This document shows positions 42,347 through 51,823 of a stretch of 64,000 nucleotides of DNA, piece after piece. Under the pieces are notes generated by a model. The model was given only the letters and a program-made list of their open reading frames with translations, did not search any database and had not been told where the DNA came from. This stretch comes from Coriobacteriaceae bacterium (GTDB taxonomy: Bacteria; Actinomycetota; Coriobacteriia; Coriobacteriales; QAMH01), in NCBI GenBank assembly GCA_025992705.1, contig DAJPGJ010000001.1, positions 868,001-932,000 on the forward strand, written 5' to 3'. Position numbers and translations under genes: made by a program. Numbering within the stretch: position 1 is the first letter of the stretch; each line of letters begins with the position of its first letter.

Positions 42347-43677
42347 TCGACGGCGAAGCTATTGGCGCATAGACCACCGTGGTCGATGGCGATGACGCCC
42401 TCGTTGCCTAGGCGGCAGTAGAAGCCAACGGGCTTGCCCTCGTAGAGATACACGCCGGGCATGGACTGCCATGACTCGACTCTGCACGGATCGTCATCAT
42501 CGATGACGGTGTTGATGATATCGACGCGAGGCGGTTGGTAGAACTCCTGCACGATGTATCCGGCATCGAGGTTCTCGTCCACGATGCGCTCCCATCGCTC
42601 CTGGTCAAAGTCGACGCCGGGGTATACGCCGTGCGCGCCGTAATCATCGGCCGGTTTGATGATCCAGGCGTCCTTGTCGTCTTTGACCTCGTCGAGCGTG
42701 AAGCCGTTCACGCCGCTTTCGAGACGATAGGTGCGTGGTACGTGTGCGTCCACGAAGGCGGCTTCCTCCTCGCTCAAGAACGCGCGGGTGCGCTCGTCGA
42801 ACAGGGCGATGTTGACTTCCTTGGAATGCACGACCGTCGTGCGGAAATGCCCGATGAGACAGACTTTGCCAGCAGCCACGGCGTCGATGAGACCATCGCA
42901 CTCGCCCGGGTGCTGCAGGATTTCGCTCGTGACCGCCCGACGGTAGATGGCATCGACGATCTGACCGTCAGTCGAGTCGATGAGATGCTCACCGTCAAAC
43001 TCAAAGTCACGTATGTCGGTGAAACGCGCGTCGTATCCTGCCTTCTGGAATGCTTCAATGAAACGGTTGAAGTCGCTGAAGACCCCGCTTTCGCGAAAAT
43101 CGGTGACGGCAATCGTCGGGTTGGAACGTGCGCTGGGACGGCTTTCGTATATACGCATGAAGGACGCGACCCAACTGTCGAAGAGCTCGAACTGCCTGAG
43201 CTCGTGCTCCTGGGAGAAGCGGCGATAGGCCTCGCCTTGCATGAGGGCCTTGCCGATCATGTAGTCGCGTGACATGGCACCGCTGCCGTCCGTGTTGAAT
43301 TCGCAAAACTTGTAGCTTAGATCATCCTCGTTCAGGAAGAGGTCAAAGCGCGCCATGGGCAGAAGGTCGTCGTAGTCGCAAGGCAGCATGATGAGGCGAT
43401 GCAACTCCTCGGGAAAGTGAAAGAGCTCGCGATAGCCCTCGTCGTCAAGGTAACGCCTAATCACCTTGCAGAGAATGCGATGCATGGTCGTTACTTGATC
43501 GGCGATATAGGCGCGGTCCTCTTTGTTGAAGAGGTACGGCACGTAGGGAAATGGCGCAGGCGCCCCATGAACCCAGACATCTGAGTCGGCGATGAAGGCA
43601 AGCGCCATTTCTCGCCCGTTGACGTCTCCATCCAACGCCAGGATATCGGCAATGTACTGCGCGCGTTCCTCTTTCAT
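42343..43677 (-). CDS. Glutathionylspermidine synthase-like, circularly permuted ATP-grasp protein
   Basis: A 444-residue cytosolic protein of the glutathionylspermidine synthase pre-ATP-grasp/ATP-grasp superfamily. Diagnostic segments: ARFDLFLNEDDLSYKFCEFN near residue 100, FNTDGSGAMSRDYMIGKA and the ATP-grasp part with WIIKPADDYGAHGVY near 330. It would form an amide or peptide bond using ATP, but the substrate is unknown; glutathionylspermidine itself is unlikely without a partner amidase domain. The frame is open to 44055; ATG 43677 has CGGAGGGTTC directly upstream. It is divergent from yraN and convergent with gltX. Confidence 0.75.
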   Translation of the reverse strand: MKEERAQYIADILALDGDVNGREMALAFIADSDVWVHGAPAPFPYVPYLFNKEDRAYIADQVTTMHRILCKVIRRYLDDEGYRELFHFPEELHRLIMLPCDYDDLLPMARFDLFLNEDDLSYKFCEFNTDGSGAMSRDYMIGKALMQGEAYRRFSQEHELRQFELFDSWVASFMRIYESRPSARSNPTIAVTDFRESGVFSDFNRFIEAFQKAGYDARFTDIRDFEFDGEHLIDSTDGQIVDAIYRRAVTSEILQHPGECDGLIDAVAAGKVCLIGHFRTTVVHSKEVNIALFDERTRAFLSEEEAAFVDAHVPRTYRLESGVNGFTLDEVKDDKDAWIIKPADDYGAHGVYPGVDFDQERWERIVDENLDAGYIVQEFYQPPRVDIINTVIDDDDPCRVESWQSMPGVYLYEGKPVGFYCRLGNEGVIAIDHGGLCANSFAVD

Positions 43678-43891
43678 GAACCCTCCGCTCTGTCGTTTCA
43701 CATGCTCAGTATCCCACGGTGTGCGTGTCGTGCATAGCGCAAATCGTATCCGGGTTCGTTCCGATTTTCGTTGGAGTGAGGTCTTGAATCGATGGGTGTT
43801 TGCTCGGTGATTTGACCAAAGACATTCGGCGTTTTTGTTGGATTTGCCTGAAAGAATTTTCCCCACGGTAGTTTGGCGAGAAAGGATGAAC

Positions 43892-44569
43892 ATGGCCGCA
43901 AAAGCGCAGATTGCATATCCCGGAAATGACGAAGAAGTGCCAGATGACGAGCATGACACGATTAAGGACGAGGAGGCCCGCGGTGACGAATGCGGCGATG
44001 GGTCCACATGTGATATCGACGAGGATTTGCTCGAGTTCGCCGAAGGCAAGGTCAAGAACGATGAAGGCGAGGCTGGGGCAGCGAACGAAGATGCCGAAAC
44101 GGTCGTTCGTGCACCGAGCGTGCCTCCAGATCGCAGTTTCGATATCTCGCCCGAGGAATTCTGCGGGGATCCCTACGAGCAGGAAGGTCATATCGAGTCA
44201 CGTCAGGAACTCGGCAGGAAAGGCGAAGAGGCGGCCGTGCGCTACCTCAAGTCTCGCGGGTACACGATCGTCAAGCGCAATTGGTTCTGTCGCTTCGGGG
44301 AGGCGGACATCATCGCGCGCGATCCGGAAGACACGCTTTGTTTCATCGAGGTCAAGACGCGCCAGAGCCTCGAGGCCGGGCTTCCCGAGGAGGCGATCAC
44401 GCGCAACAAACAAAGCCGCTACGAACGCATCGCGCTGTGTTACATGATGGTGACTGATGACTGGGATGACAACAGCAGCGTCCGCTTCGATGCCATTGCG
44501 ATCTGTGTTACGGCACCTCATCGCGCGCTCCTGCGTCATCATAAGGGTTGCTTCAATGAGTGCTTCTAG
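43892..44569 (+). CDS. yraN: UPF0102 (YraN) nuclease-like protein with acidic extension
   Basis: A Holliday-junction-resolvase-fold protein of unresolved function. The C-terminal 115 residues match YraN: ELGRKGEEAAVRYLKSRGY, FGEADIIARD and CFIEVKTRQS, which hold the PD-(D/E)XK-like residues. The first 105 residues form an acidic, probably disordered extension that ordinary YraN proteins (about 120 residues) lack. The start is set at ATG 43892 after AAAGG; ATG 43886 or 43835 are possible. comM begins 14 bp before its end. The yraN-comM-dprA order is a common conserved cluster. Confidence 0.85.
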   Translation: MAAKAQIAYPGNDEEVPDDEHDTIKDEEARGDECGDGSTCDIDEDLLEFAEGKVKNDEGEAGAANEDAETVVRAPSVPPDRSFDISPEEFCGDPYEQEGHIESRQELGRKGEEAAVRYLKSRGYTIVKRNWFCRFGEADIIARDPEDTLCFIEVKTRQSLEAGLPEEAITRNKQSRYERIALCYMMVTDDWDDNSSVRFDAIAICVTAPHRALLRHHKGCFNECF

Positions 44570-46061
44570 GACCGTACGCGCCTGCGTTCCCACCTGTGCC
44601 CTCTACGGCGTCCAGGCCGTTCCCGTCACGGTCGAGATCGAGATCGGGCCGGGGTTGCCTGGCTGGCACATCGTCGGCATGGCCGATGCGTCCGTGCAAG
44701 AGGCACGTCTGCGGGTGCGAAGTGCCGTGAGGGCGGCCGGTTTCGATATGCCGGCCAGTCACGTGGTTATCAACCTGGCTCCTGCCACCGTGCGCAAGAG
44801 TGGCTCCGGCTTCGATTTGCCTATCGCGATCGCATATCTTCTTGCAACGCGACAGATTGACCCGGCTTGTGTCGAGGAGACCCTGGCCGTGGGAGAGCTT
44901 GCCCTTGATGGTGCCGTGCGTCCCGTTGACGGCTTGCTCGCATACGCCATCGGTGCCCAACGAGACCAGTTGCGCCTGCTATCCGCATCCGATGCAACGT
45001 GCATGCCAAAGCTCAGCGGGCTCGATCACGTGTGCATCGATCATCTTGCCCAGCTGCGATCCGCATCGTTTTCTCCTCCCGACACGCTCGAGGCTGGGGT
45101 AGGTGCCGAGCAACTCGATTATCGTGATGTCGTCGGCCAACAATTCGCCGTGCGCGCTCTCACGATTGCGGCGGCAGGCGGGCATGGCGCTCTGCTCATC
45201 GGGCCTCCCGGTGCGGGCAAGAGCATGCTTGCAAAACGCTTGCCGAGCATACTCCCGCCGCTTGACGAGGAGGAGCGCATCGAGACGGCACTCATTCACT
45301 CGGTTGCCGGCCTCGATTTGCATGCCATTACGTCAGGGGTACGCCCCTTTCGCGCACCGCATCATTCGGCGACGGTCGCTTCGCTCGTCGGTGGCGGCTC
45401 GGGTAACGTGCGGCCGGGCGAAGTGTCGCTCGCCCATAACGGTGTGCTGTTCCTTGATGAGTTCGCCGAGTTCTCGAACAGCGCTTTGCAGGCTCTGCGT
45501 CAGCCCATCGAGGACGGCAGGGTTGTCGTGAGCAGGGTGGGCTCGCGTGCGGTCTTTCCCGCGCGCTTTCAGCTCATCGCCGCCTCCAACCCCTGTCCCT
45601 GTGGCTTTCTGGGTGATGTCGCGCACGCCTGTCGTTGCAGCGAAAACCAGGTAAGTCACTATCAGGCAAAGCTGGGCGGTCCGCTCAAGGATCGTATCGA
45701 TCTCATATGCGAGGTCACCCGTGTCGATCCCACACGCGTGTTGGAGAGCGGCAGGGGCACGTGCTCGGCGCAGATCGCCGACGAGGTGCGTGCGGCACGC
45801 GAGCGTGCGAGCTGGCGTGGCGAGCGTACGGAGTCGCTTGGAAACGTCACGCCGCATGAGGTGATCGAGTCATGCGGACTCAGCACCGCCGGCCACAAGC
45901 TCATCGAGGACATGGCACACAAGCATTTTCTCTCGGGGCGTGGCATCGTGCGTATCCTGCGCGTGGCACGCACGATTGCCGACCTCGACGAGAGCGAGTC
46001 CGTTCGCGAGGAGCATCTGCTCGAGTCGTGTATGTACCGTGTCGACAATAACCTGGAGTAG
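44556..46061 (+). CDS. comM: ComM/YifB family Mg-chelatase-like AAA+ ATPase
   Basis: A 501-residue AAA+ protein. In competent bacteria ComM is a branch-migration helicase that helps integrate incoming DNA. It has the N-terminal ChlI-like domain (GIVGMADASVQEARLRVR-type segment), Walker A IGPPGAGKSMLAKRLPSILP near residue 215, Walker B LFLDEFAEF near 300 and NPCPCGF near 352. The frame is open from 44457, but ATG 44556 (MSASRTVRACVP) follows AAGGGTT. It is 3 bp from dprA, supporting a joint DNA-processing role. Confidence 0.9.
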   Translation: MSASRTVRACVPTCALYGVQAVPVTVEIEIGPGLPGWHIVGMADASVQEARLRVRSAVRAAGFDMPASHVVINLAPATVRKSGSGFDLPIAIAYLLATRQIDPACVEETLAVGELALDGAVRPVDGLLAYAIGAQRDQLRLLSASDATCMPKLSGLDHVCIDHLAQLRSASFSPPDTLEAGVGAEQLDYRDVVGQQFAVRALTIAAAGGHGALLIGPPGAGKSMLAKRLPSILPPLDEEERIETALIHSVAGLDLHAITSGVRPFRAPHHSATVASLVGGGSGNVRPGEVSLAHNGVLFLDEFAEFSNSALQALRQPIEDGRVVVSRVGSRAVFPARFQLIAASNPCPCGFLGDVAHACRCSENQVSHYQAKLGGPLKDRIDLICEVTRVDPTRVLESGRGTCSAQIADEVRAARERASWRGERTESLGNVTPHEVIESCGLSTAGHKLIEDMAHKHFLSGRGIVRILRVARTIADLDESESVREEHLLESCMYRVDNNLE

Positions 46062-46063
46062 CC

Positions 46064-46984
46064 ATGGATGATGCATGCCAATTGGACGGTCCACGATTCG
46101 AGATTGATATCGTCTCAGACGAGTATCCGGCCATATTGCGCGATACGCCCGATCCACCTCGCGTGCTTCGCGGTATCGGCAACCCGGCCGCCTTACGGCC
46201 GGGCATCGCCATCATCGGCTCTCGCAAGGCGACGCCCTATGGCCTGGCCTGCGCCGAGGTCTTCGCCTCGCATATCGCCTCGCGCGGCATTCCCATCATC
46301 TCCGGTGGCGCGATGGGATGCGACCAGTGCGCGCATCGCATGGCGCTCGATGCCGGTTGCCCGACGGTCGTCGTCTTTGGCTCGGGTGCCGACGTGACCT
46401 ATCCCAAACGCGGCCGCGAACTGTTCCAACGCGTCATAGACGCCCAAGGTGCTGTCATCTCCGAAAATCCCTGGGGTACCCAACCCCTGCGCCCGACCTT
46501 CGTGCGACGCAACCGCATCATCGCGGGGCTTGCGGCACTTGTGCTCATCGTCGAGGCTGGCCTTCCGAGCGGGACCTTCTCGACGGCGGATGCGGCACTG
46601 CGCGCCAATCGCGACGTCGCGGCCGTGCCCGGCTCCATCACCTCGCCCAACTCGCGTGGCACCAACCATCTCATCACCCAGGGCGCCTATTGCGTCGTCG
46701 ATACCGAGACCCTCGATTCCGCGATCGAGCTTGCCTGGGCCCATTCCATGTACGAGCTGCTTTCCGATAGGGTCGCAAAGGGGGAGGGGGATGCATGCGA
46801 TGACCTCATCGGCGACGATTCCGTCTTGCGCGCTCTTGCCGCCGAGGCGCTTTCCGCCCAGCAGCTCGCGGCCTACTTCGACTTCTCTCCCGGCGAGCTC
46901 TCGAGACGCCTTGCCTCCTACGAACTCGACAACCTCGTCCAACGTGGCATGGACGGTCGCTACCAGCTCGTGCCAAGACGCTAG
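46064..46984 (+). CDS. dprA: DNA processing protein DprA
   Basis: Loads RecA on incoming single-stranded DNA during transformation. The 306-residue protein has the extended Rossmann fold: AIIGSRKATPYGLACAEVFA near residue 50, SGGAMGCDQCAHRMALDAG near 80, FRRRNRIIAGL-like VRRNRIIAGLAALVLIVEA near 150 and SGTFSTADAAL near 170. A C-terminal winged-helix-like segment follows. With comM it suggests that the lineage has, or had, DNA uptake; other competence genes are not in the window. Confidence 0.92.
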   Translation: MDDACQLDGPRFEIDIVSDEYPAILRDTPDPPRVLRGIGNPAALRPGIAIIGSRKATPYGLACAEVFASHIASRGIPIISGGAMGCDQCAHRMALDAGCPTVVVFGSGADVTYPKRGRELFQRVIDAQGAVISENPWGTQPLRPTFVRRNRIIAGLAALVLIVEAGLPSGTFSTADAALRANRDVAAVPGSITSPNSRGTNHLITQGAYCVVDTETLDSAIELAWAHSMYELLSDRVAKGEGDACDDLIGDDSVLRALAAEALSAQQLAAYFDFSPGELSRRLASYELDNLVQRGMDGRYQLVPRR

Positions 46985-47091
46985 GGAAGGAGGGAATCGT
47001 CATATGTAATTCCTCGCATCATGAGACAAGAAGATGCGGCAATGGTAAGGTAAATCGGTGAGTTCAAGCAGCTTGCCGAAAGGAATGCACC

Positions 47092-47229
47092 ATGGAGGAT
47101 CAGGAAATGACCAAAGAGGAAATGCAAAGGTACCTGAATCAGCAAGCTGAAGCAGGTATTCCAGAAGAGCAGGCGCTCAAGAACCTCGCGGATGTCTTGG
47201 GCATCAGCTATCCCAAGCTCGAGAAGTAG
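47092..47229 (+). CDS. Small acidic helical protein, unknown
   Basis: A 45-residue frame, MEDQEMTKEEMQRYLNQQAE to ISYPKLEK, with AAAGGAATGCACC before the ATG. The composition (many Glu, Gln, Leu) predicts two helices. It stands between dprA and trmFO. The ribosome site and codon pattern make it plausible. I recognise no family and assign no function. Confidence 0.5.
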   Translation: MEDQEMTKEEMQRYLNQQAEAGIPEEQALKNLADVLGISYPKLEK

Positions 47230-47292
47230 GGCTTTGGAGCGGTTCTCTATAGGTGAGGTCGTTTGTTGTCTATGGTCGATAGAGGGTTTCCG

Positions 47293-48621
47293 ATGGTCAC
47301 GGTCATCGGGGCAGGACTCGCTGGTTGCGAGGCCGCTTTGCAGCTCGCCTTGCGCGGCGTGTCCGTGCGTTTGGTCGAAATGCGCCCCGAGCATCCCACG
47401 CCCGTACACAAGACGGGCAACGTCGCCGAGCTCGTCTGCTCGAACTCCCTCAAGAGCGTCGATCCCGAAACGGCAGCAGGATCGCTCAAATACGAGCTCG
47501 ATGCGCTTGGCTCCAGACTCCTTGCTTGCGCCTTTGATACGCGCGTAGCCGCAGGCGGCGCGCTTGCAGTCGATCGCGACGAGTTCTCCGCCGCCGTGCA
47601 ACGCCTCATCGACGCATCACCCAACATCGAGCTCGTGCGCGAGGAGTGCACGAGCATTCCCGATGGTCCAGCCATCATCGCGACCGGCCCGCTCACGGCT
47701 GATGCGCTCGCGAGGCAACTTGCCGACGAGCTCGGCTCGCAAGGTCTTGCGTTCTACGATGCGGCAGCTCCCATCGTCGAGGCGGAATCCCTTGACCGCT
47801 CGGTCATCTTCGCCCAGTCACGCTATGACAAAGGTGACACGGCCGACTATCTCAACGCTCCGATGAATCGTGAGGAGTACGAGGCCTTCGTTGGCGAGCT
47901 CGTCAACGCGGGCCGCGTCATCGAGAAAGATTTCGAGCGCCGCGAGCTCTTCGCAGCGTGCCAGCCGGTCGAGGAAGTCGCGCGTACCGGGCGCGATGCG
48001 CTCTCGCATGGTGCCCTCAAACCGGTTGGGCTTACCGATCCGCGTACGGGCAAGCGCCCCTGGGCCGCCGTGCAGCTGCGCGCCGAGAACGCCGCGGCGA
48101 CGGCATACAACCTCGTCGGCTTCCAGACCAACCTGCGCTTTGGCGAACAGGAACGCGTCTTCAGGATGATTCCCGGCCTCGAGAACGCCGAGTTCTCGCG
48201 CTTCGGCGTCATGCATCGCAACACCTTTGTCGACACACCGCACGTGCTGACGAAGACGCTTGCCATCCCCTCGAGGCCCGAGGTACACCTCGCAGGTCAA
48301 CTCACGGGTACGGAAGGATACCTCGAGGCCGTCGCTTCGGGTCTCTTCGTCGCGCTCGCCGTCTACGCCGAGCTCGCCGGGCTTGATGCACCGGTCTTGC
48401 CACGCGACTCACTCTTTGGTTGCCTGCTCGCGTATGCGACCGATTCTGGCACGAAAGATTACCAGCCCATGCATGTCAACTATGGCATCATCGATCCCAT
48501 CGAACCCAAGATACGCAACAAGCGCGAGCGCAAGGCTGCCTATGCCGCGCGGGCGCATGCGGCTATCGACGATTTCGTTGCGAGGCGCCCCGACCTTTTC
48601 GATGGAGTATCGCAATCATGA
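47293..48621 (+). CDS. trmFO: Methylenetetrahydrofolate-tRNA-(uracil-5)-methyltransferase
   Basis: A folate- and FAD-dependent enzyme that makes ribothymidine at position 54 of tRNA. The 442-residue protein has the FAD Rossmann motif VTVIGAGLAGCEAALQLA at the N-terminus, VEMRPEHPTPVHKTGNVAEL and CSNSLKS near 50, and GTEGYLEAVASG near 335. ATG 47293 (MVTVIGAGLAG) has GAGGGT upstream; the open frame back to 47263 adds nothing conserved. Stop and start overlap the recombinase gene (ATGA), a frequent trmFO-xerC arrangement. Confidence 0.94.
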   Translation: MVTVIGAGLAGCEAALQLALRGVSVRLVEMRPEHPTPVHKTGNVAELVCSNSLKSVDPETAAGSLKYELDALGSRLLACAFDTRVAAGGALAVDRDEFSAAVQRLIDASPNIELVREECTSIPDGPAIIATGPLTADALARQLADELGSQGLAFYDAAAPIVEAESLDRSVIFAQSRYDKGDTADYLNAPMNREEYEAFVGELVNAGRVIEKDFERRELFAACQPVEEVARTGRDALSHGALKPVGLTDPRTGKRPWAAVQLRAENAAATAYNLVGFQTNLRFGEQERVFRMIPGLENAEFSRFGVMHRNTFVDTPHVLTKTLAIPSRPEVHLAGQLTGTEGYLEAVASGLFVALAVYAELAGLDAPVLPRDSLFGCLLAYATDSGTKDYQPMHVNYGIIDPIEPKIRNKRERKAAYAARAHAAIDDFVARRPDLFDGVSQS

Positions 48622-49556
48622 CGAAGATCTTCTCTCCCGAGGAATGCTTCGCCGACGAGCGCCTCGACGCGAATGCCGCGCGTTGGGCTTGCGCCTTTGC
48701 GCGGCATCTCTCGGTCGAGCGGGGGCTTTCCGATAACACCGTGCGTGCGTACTGCATCGACATACGCAGCTACCTTGATTGGGCCGCACGTAGCGGTCTC
48801 GACCCGCTTCAGGTGGAGTATCGTCGGTTTCGCCGTTATCTCGTGGAGCTCAATGCCTCTGGCTATACCCCCAAGACGGTCTCTCGACGCCTTTCGGCCA
48901 TACGCACCTTCTTCAAGTACCTGAACGTCCAGAATGTCACGCAGCTCAATCCAGCGGCAGCGACGTCATCGCCCAAGCTGGGGCGCGACCTCCCGCGCAA
49001 GACGAGCGATTCCGACATCGAGCGATTGCTTGCCGTATGCGAAGGCGATTCCGTCGGTCTGCGTGACCAAGCCTTTCTCGAGCTACTCTATGCGAGTGGC
49101 GCCCGTATTGCCGAGCTTGCCCGTCTCGAGCTTGCTGACGTCAATTTCTCGGATGCGAGCATCCGCCTCTTTGGCAAGGGTTCCAAGGAGCGCATCGTCC
49201 CTCTGTACCCCATCGCGCTCGAAGCCGTGGACCGTTACGTGCGAGAGGGGCGTCCGGCTCTTCTGGAGGATGCCTGCGGCAACGCACTCTTCGTCTCCAC
49301 ACGCGGAAACGCGATGTCTGCCGATAGCCTGCGACGCGTCTTCAAACAGCGGGCTGCCCAGGCGGGCCTTGACCCGAGTCTGCATCCCCATGACATGCGC
49401 CATGCCTTTGCAACGGATTTGGTCGAGGGCGGTGCCGACCTGCGCAGCGTACAGGAGATGCTCGGGCATGCGAGCCTTTCGACGACGCAAGTCTACACGC
49501 ATCTGTCGCTGCAGCACATGAAGGACGTCTACAAGGATGCTCACCCAAGGTCATAG
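48618..49556 (+). CDS. xerC: Tyrosine recombinase XerC/XerD
   Basis: A site-specific recombinase that resolves chromosome dimers at dif. The 312-residue protein has an N-terminal core-binding SAM-like domain (residues 15-105) and the catalytic domain with Arg in ASGARIAEL near 160, HPHDMRHAFATDL near 258, LGHASLSTTQVYTH with the second His and the nucleophilic Tyr near 292. All catalytic residues are present. Position after trmFO points to XerC, though XerD cannot be excluded. No dif-like site was recognised in the window. Confidence 0.88.
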   Translation: MTKIFSPEECFADERLDANAARWACAFARHLSVERGLSDNTVRAYCIDIRSYLDWAARSGLDPLQVEYRRFRRYLVELNASGYTPKTVSRRLSAIRTFFKYLNVQNVTQLNPAAATSSPKLGRDLPRKTSDSDIERLLAVCEGDSVGLRDQAFLELLYASGARIAELARLELADVNFSDASIRLFGKGSKERIVPLYPIALEAVDRYVREGRPALLEDACGNALFVSTRGNAMSADSLRRVFKQRAAQAGLDPSLHPHDMRHAFATDLVEGGADLRSVQEMLGHASLSTTQVYTHLSLQHMKDVYKDAHPRS

Positions 49557-49625
49557 GGATTGCCGACGGACAAACGAGGAATCCTCACCACCCAGAAAAT
49601 CATCGTCTCATTTCATGCAATTTGT

Positions 49626-49633
49626 GCTATAGT
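49626..49633 (+). promoter_or_regulatory. rpmB promoter (-10)
   Basis: GCTATAGT forms an extended -10 element (TATAGT at 49628-49633, with TG just before). It lies 75 bp before the rpmB ATG and fits a separate transcript for the gene. No good -35 is seen. Confidence 0.4.
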
Positions 49634-49707
49634 TCTGAATTCGCGTGGTGACACGCTCAATCCGCATGGAAATCCGGCGTAAGCCGTTTGTAGCAAGGAG
49701 AACGAAG

Positions 49708-49899
49708 ATGTCGAAGGTATGCGAGGTCTGCGGAAAGCATCCGGCAGCAGGCCGCAATGTCAGCCACTCCCACCGTGTGACCAACAGGGTCTTTCGTCCC
49801 AACATCCAGAAGGTCACCATCAAGGACGCCAAGGGTCACGTTCGCAAGGCAAACGTTTGCACGAGCTGCCTGAAGGCCGGCAAGGTCACCCGCGCCTAG
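49708..49899 (+). CDS. rpmB: 50S ribosomal protein L28, zinc-binding form
   Basis: A large-subunit protein of 63 residues, MSKVCEVCGKHPAAGRNVSH at the N-terminus and RKANVCTSCLKAGKV near the C-terminus. The two CxxC pairs mark the zinc-containing (C+) paralogue. The frame is open from 49645; ATG 49708 with AAGGAG upstream is the standard start. It is a single-gene transcript with its own terminator at 49925-49949. Confidence 0.96.
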   Translation: MSKVCEVCGKHPAAGRNVSHSHRVTNRVFRPNIQKVTIKDAKGHVRKANVCTSCLKAGKVTRA

Positions 49900-49924
49900 T
49901 CTTCGTGTATATACGCATTACCTC

Positions 49925-49949
49925 GAGAGGCCCTGATGGGCCTCTTTTG
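49925..49949 (+). terminator. rpmB terminator
   Basis: GAGGCCC pairs with GGGCCTC around TGAT, followed by TTTTG, 25 bp after the rpmB stop codon. Confidence 0.8.
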
Positions 49950-49982
49950 CGTACATGACCATCATCTGCAAAGGAGCCATGC

Positions 49983-50390
49983 ATGAGTAGTTTTCAGGAA
50001 ACCGCCAAAGAGCTCATCGACAAGGGCAGCGAGTTCATGTCAGGGCTTGCGTCGACGGCGGGTGATGTGGCGGCTAAGGCCAGGATCAAGATGAAGATTG
50101 CCGACTTGGTGCTTGAGGAGAACAAGCTCATGCAGCAGCTTGGCCGCGATGTCTACGAGCAGCTGGCAGATGATACGGCGTTTCGCGCAGCGCATGCCGA
50201 GCTCATAGCTCGCATCGAGGAAAACGCCGCTCACAAGCAGGCATACGAGGACGAACTTGCGACCATGAGCGCGACTGTCGAGGACGCGCAAGGCCCGGAT
50301 GACCCGCAGCCCATCGATGTCGATGCCATCGTCGTGAGCGACGAACCTGTCGCAAGCGGAGACCAGACGAATGAAAGGGACGGCAAGTAA
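49983..50390 (+). CDS. Coiled-coil protein of unknown function
   Basis: A 135-residue soluble protein rich in Ala, Glu and Lys. Residues 1-100 are predicted helical with heptad-like spacing (KARIKMKIADLVLEENKLMQ, then RIEENAAHKQAYEDELATM). The last 35 are acidic and probably unstructured. AAAGGAGCC precedes the ATG. The stop overlaps the hisS start (TAATG), so it is translated with hisS. Small helical genes of this type occur near hisS in related organisms; function unknown. Confidence 0.8.
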   Translation: MSSFQETAKELIDKGSEFMSGLASTAGDVAAKARIKMKIADLVLEENKLMQQLGRDVYEQLADDTAFRAAHAELIARIEENAAHKQAYEDELATMSATVEDAQGPDDPQPIDVDAIVVSDEPVASGDQTNERDGK

Positions 50391-51700
50391 TGCGATACAA
50401 GGCGCCGAAAGGCACTCAGGATCTTATCTTTGACCGCGCAGGTGCGTGGCTTGAGTTCGTCGCACGTGCGAACGAGGTGTTTTCCGCCTATGGCTACGAG
50501 CCCATCCAGACGCCGGTTTTCGAGAGTACCGAGCTCTTCACGCGCAGCGTGGGAGAGACGAGTGACGTTGCCAGCAAGGAGCTCTTCTCGGTACGGTCGA
50601 TGGGAGCCATGCAGGCAATGCGCGAGGGCACCACGCTCAAGAGCGATCAGGTCCTCTCGCTGCGTCCCGAGGGCACGGCGGGTGTCGTGCGTGCCATCGC
50701 CGAGCACGCCCTCGTGCCGCAAGGCGCGGCTCCGGCAAGGCTCTGGTATGCAGGGCCGATGTTTCGCGCCGAGCGTCCGCAGAAGGGACGTTATCGCGAA
50801 TTCAGGCAGGTGGGTGTCGAGTGCCTCGGCGCCACCGAGCCAATTGCCGATGCCGAGATGATCATCATGTGCATGCGCTTCTTCGCCGCGCTCGGCATTC
50901 CCGCCGAGCAGATGACGCTGCTCATCAACTCGATGGGTGACGAATCGTGTCGCCCCGCTTACACGCAGGCGGTGCGCGATTACGAGGCCGAGCACGCCGA
51001 CGAGCTCTGCGATGAGTGCAAGCGTCGCATCGACGCCAATCCGCTGCGCTCCTTCGACTGCAAGAACGAGTCGTGCAAGCATGTCATGGACGACGCTCCG
51101 CGCTTTTCGGACTACCTGTGCGAAAGCTGCTCCGATCGCTTCGAGCAGGTCAAATCGTGCTTGGATGCCGCCGGTATCTCGTACGTGGAAGATTCCCGTC
51201 TCGTTCGCGGCTTCGACTATTACACGGGCACCGTTTTCGAGGTGCAGGTTACGGCTGGCCTGGGAACGCAGACTGCCATCGGTGGTGGCGGTCACTACGA
51301 CAAGCTCATGGGCGAGATTTCGGGCAAGGATCTGCCGGGCCTCGGCTTTGCCGTTGGCTTTGAGCGTATCCTGCTCGTACTCGAGGAGCTCGGCATCGAT
51401 CTTGCACCCGAGAGTCGTCCCTTCGTCTACGTTGCGCTCGCAGACGCCGCACTTGCCGAGGACGCCTTCGCCATCGTGCAGACCCTACGTGATGCGGGTA
51501 TCGCCGCGCAGATGGACATGCAAGGCCGTTCGCTCAAGTCGCAATTCAAGGTCGCCGGCAAGACGCAGGCGGCTTACGTGCTCGTCATCGGTCCCGACGA
51601 GCTTGCTTCCGGTACGTGCGTGGCACGCAACATGAGCACACACGAGGAGACGCCCGTATCACTCGATACCATTGCCGAGGATATGGCGCGTTTGCTCTAG
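50390..51700 (+). CDS. hisS: Histidine-tRNA ligase
   Basis: A class II synthetase. The 436-residue protein starts MRYKAPKGTQDLIFDRAGAW, with class II motif 2 RAERPQKGRYREFRQVGVE near residue 120, the HisA/HisB motifs LVRGFDYYTGTVFEVQ near 266 and GGGGHYDKLMGEISG near 298, and a C-terminal anticodon-binding domain. Length is normal. It is coupled to the preceding coiled-coil gene. aspS follows 123 bp later, a conserved neighbourhood in Gram-positive bacteria. Confidence 0.96.
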   Translation: MRYKAPKGTQDLIFDRAGAWLEFVARANEVFSAYGYEPIQTPVFESTELFTRSVGETSDVASKELFSVRSMGAMQAMREGTTLKSDQVLSLRPEGTAGVVRAIAEHALVPQGAAPARLWYAGPMFRAERPQKGRYREFRQVGVECLGATEPIADAEMIIMCMRFFAALGIPAEQMTLLINSMGDESCRPAYTQAVRDYEAEHADELCDECKRRIDANPLRSFDCKNESCKHVMDDAPRFSDYLCESCSDRFEQVKSCLDAAGISYVEDSRLVRGFDYYTGTVFEVQVTAGLGTQTAIGGGGHYDKLMGEISGKDLPGLGFAVGFERILLVLEELGIDLAPESRPFVYVALADAALAEDAFAIVQTLRDAGIAAQMDMQGRSLKSQFKVAGKTQAAYVLVIGPDELASGTCVARNMSTHEETPVSLDTIAEDMARLL

Positions 51701-51823
51701 GTACGCTTGGCGAAATGCCCCTCGCGCGGGCTTGTCGCTTGTTTCATAATAGCTACCTTGTGATAAGGAAAGGCGCGGTCCTCCACTGTCTATGGCGGAT
51801 CGCATGATGAAGGAGGGCATACA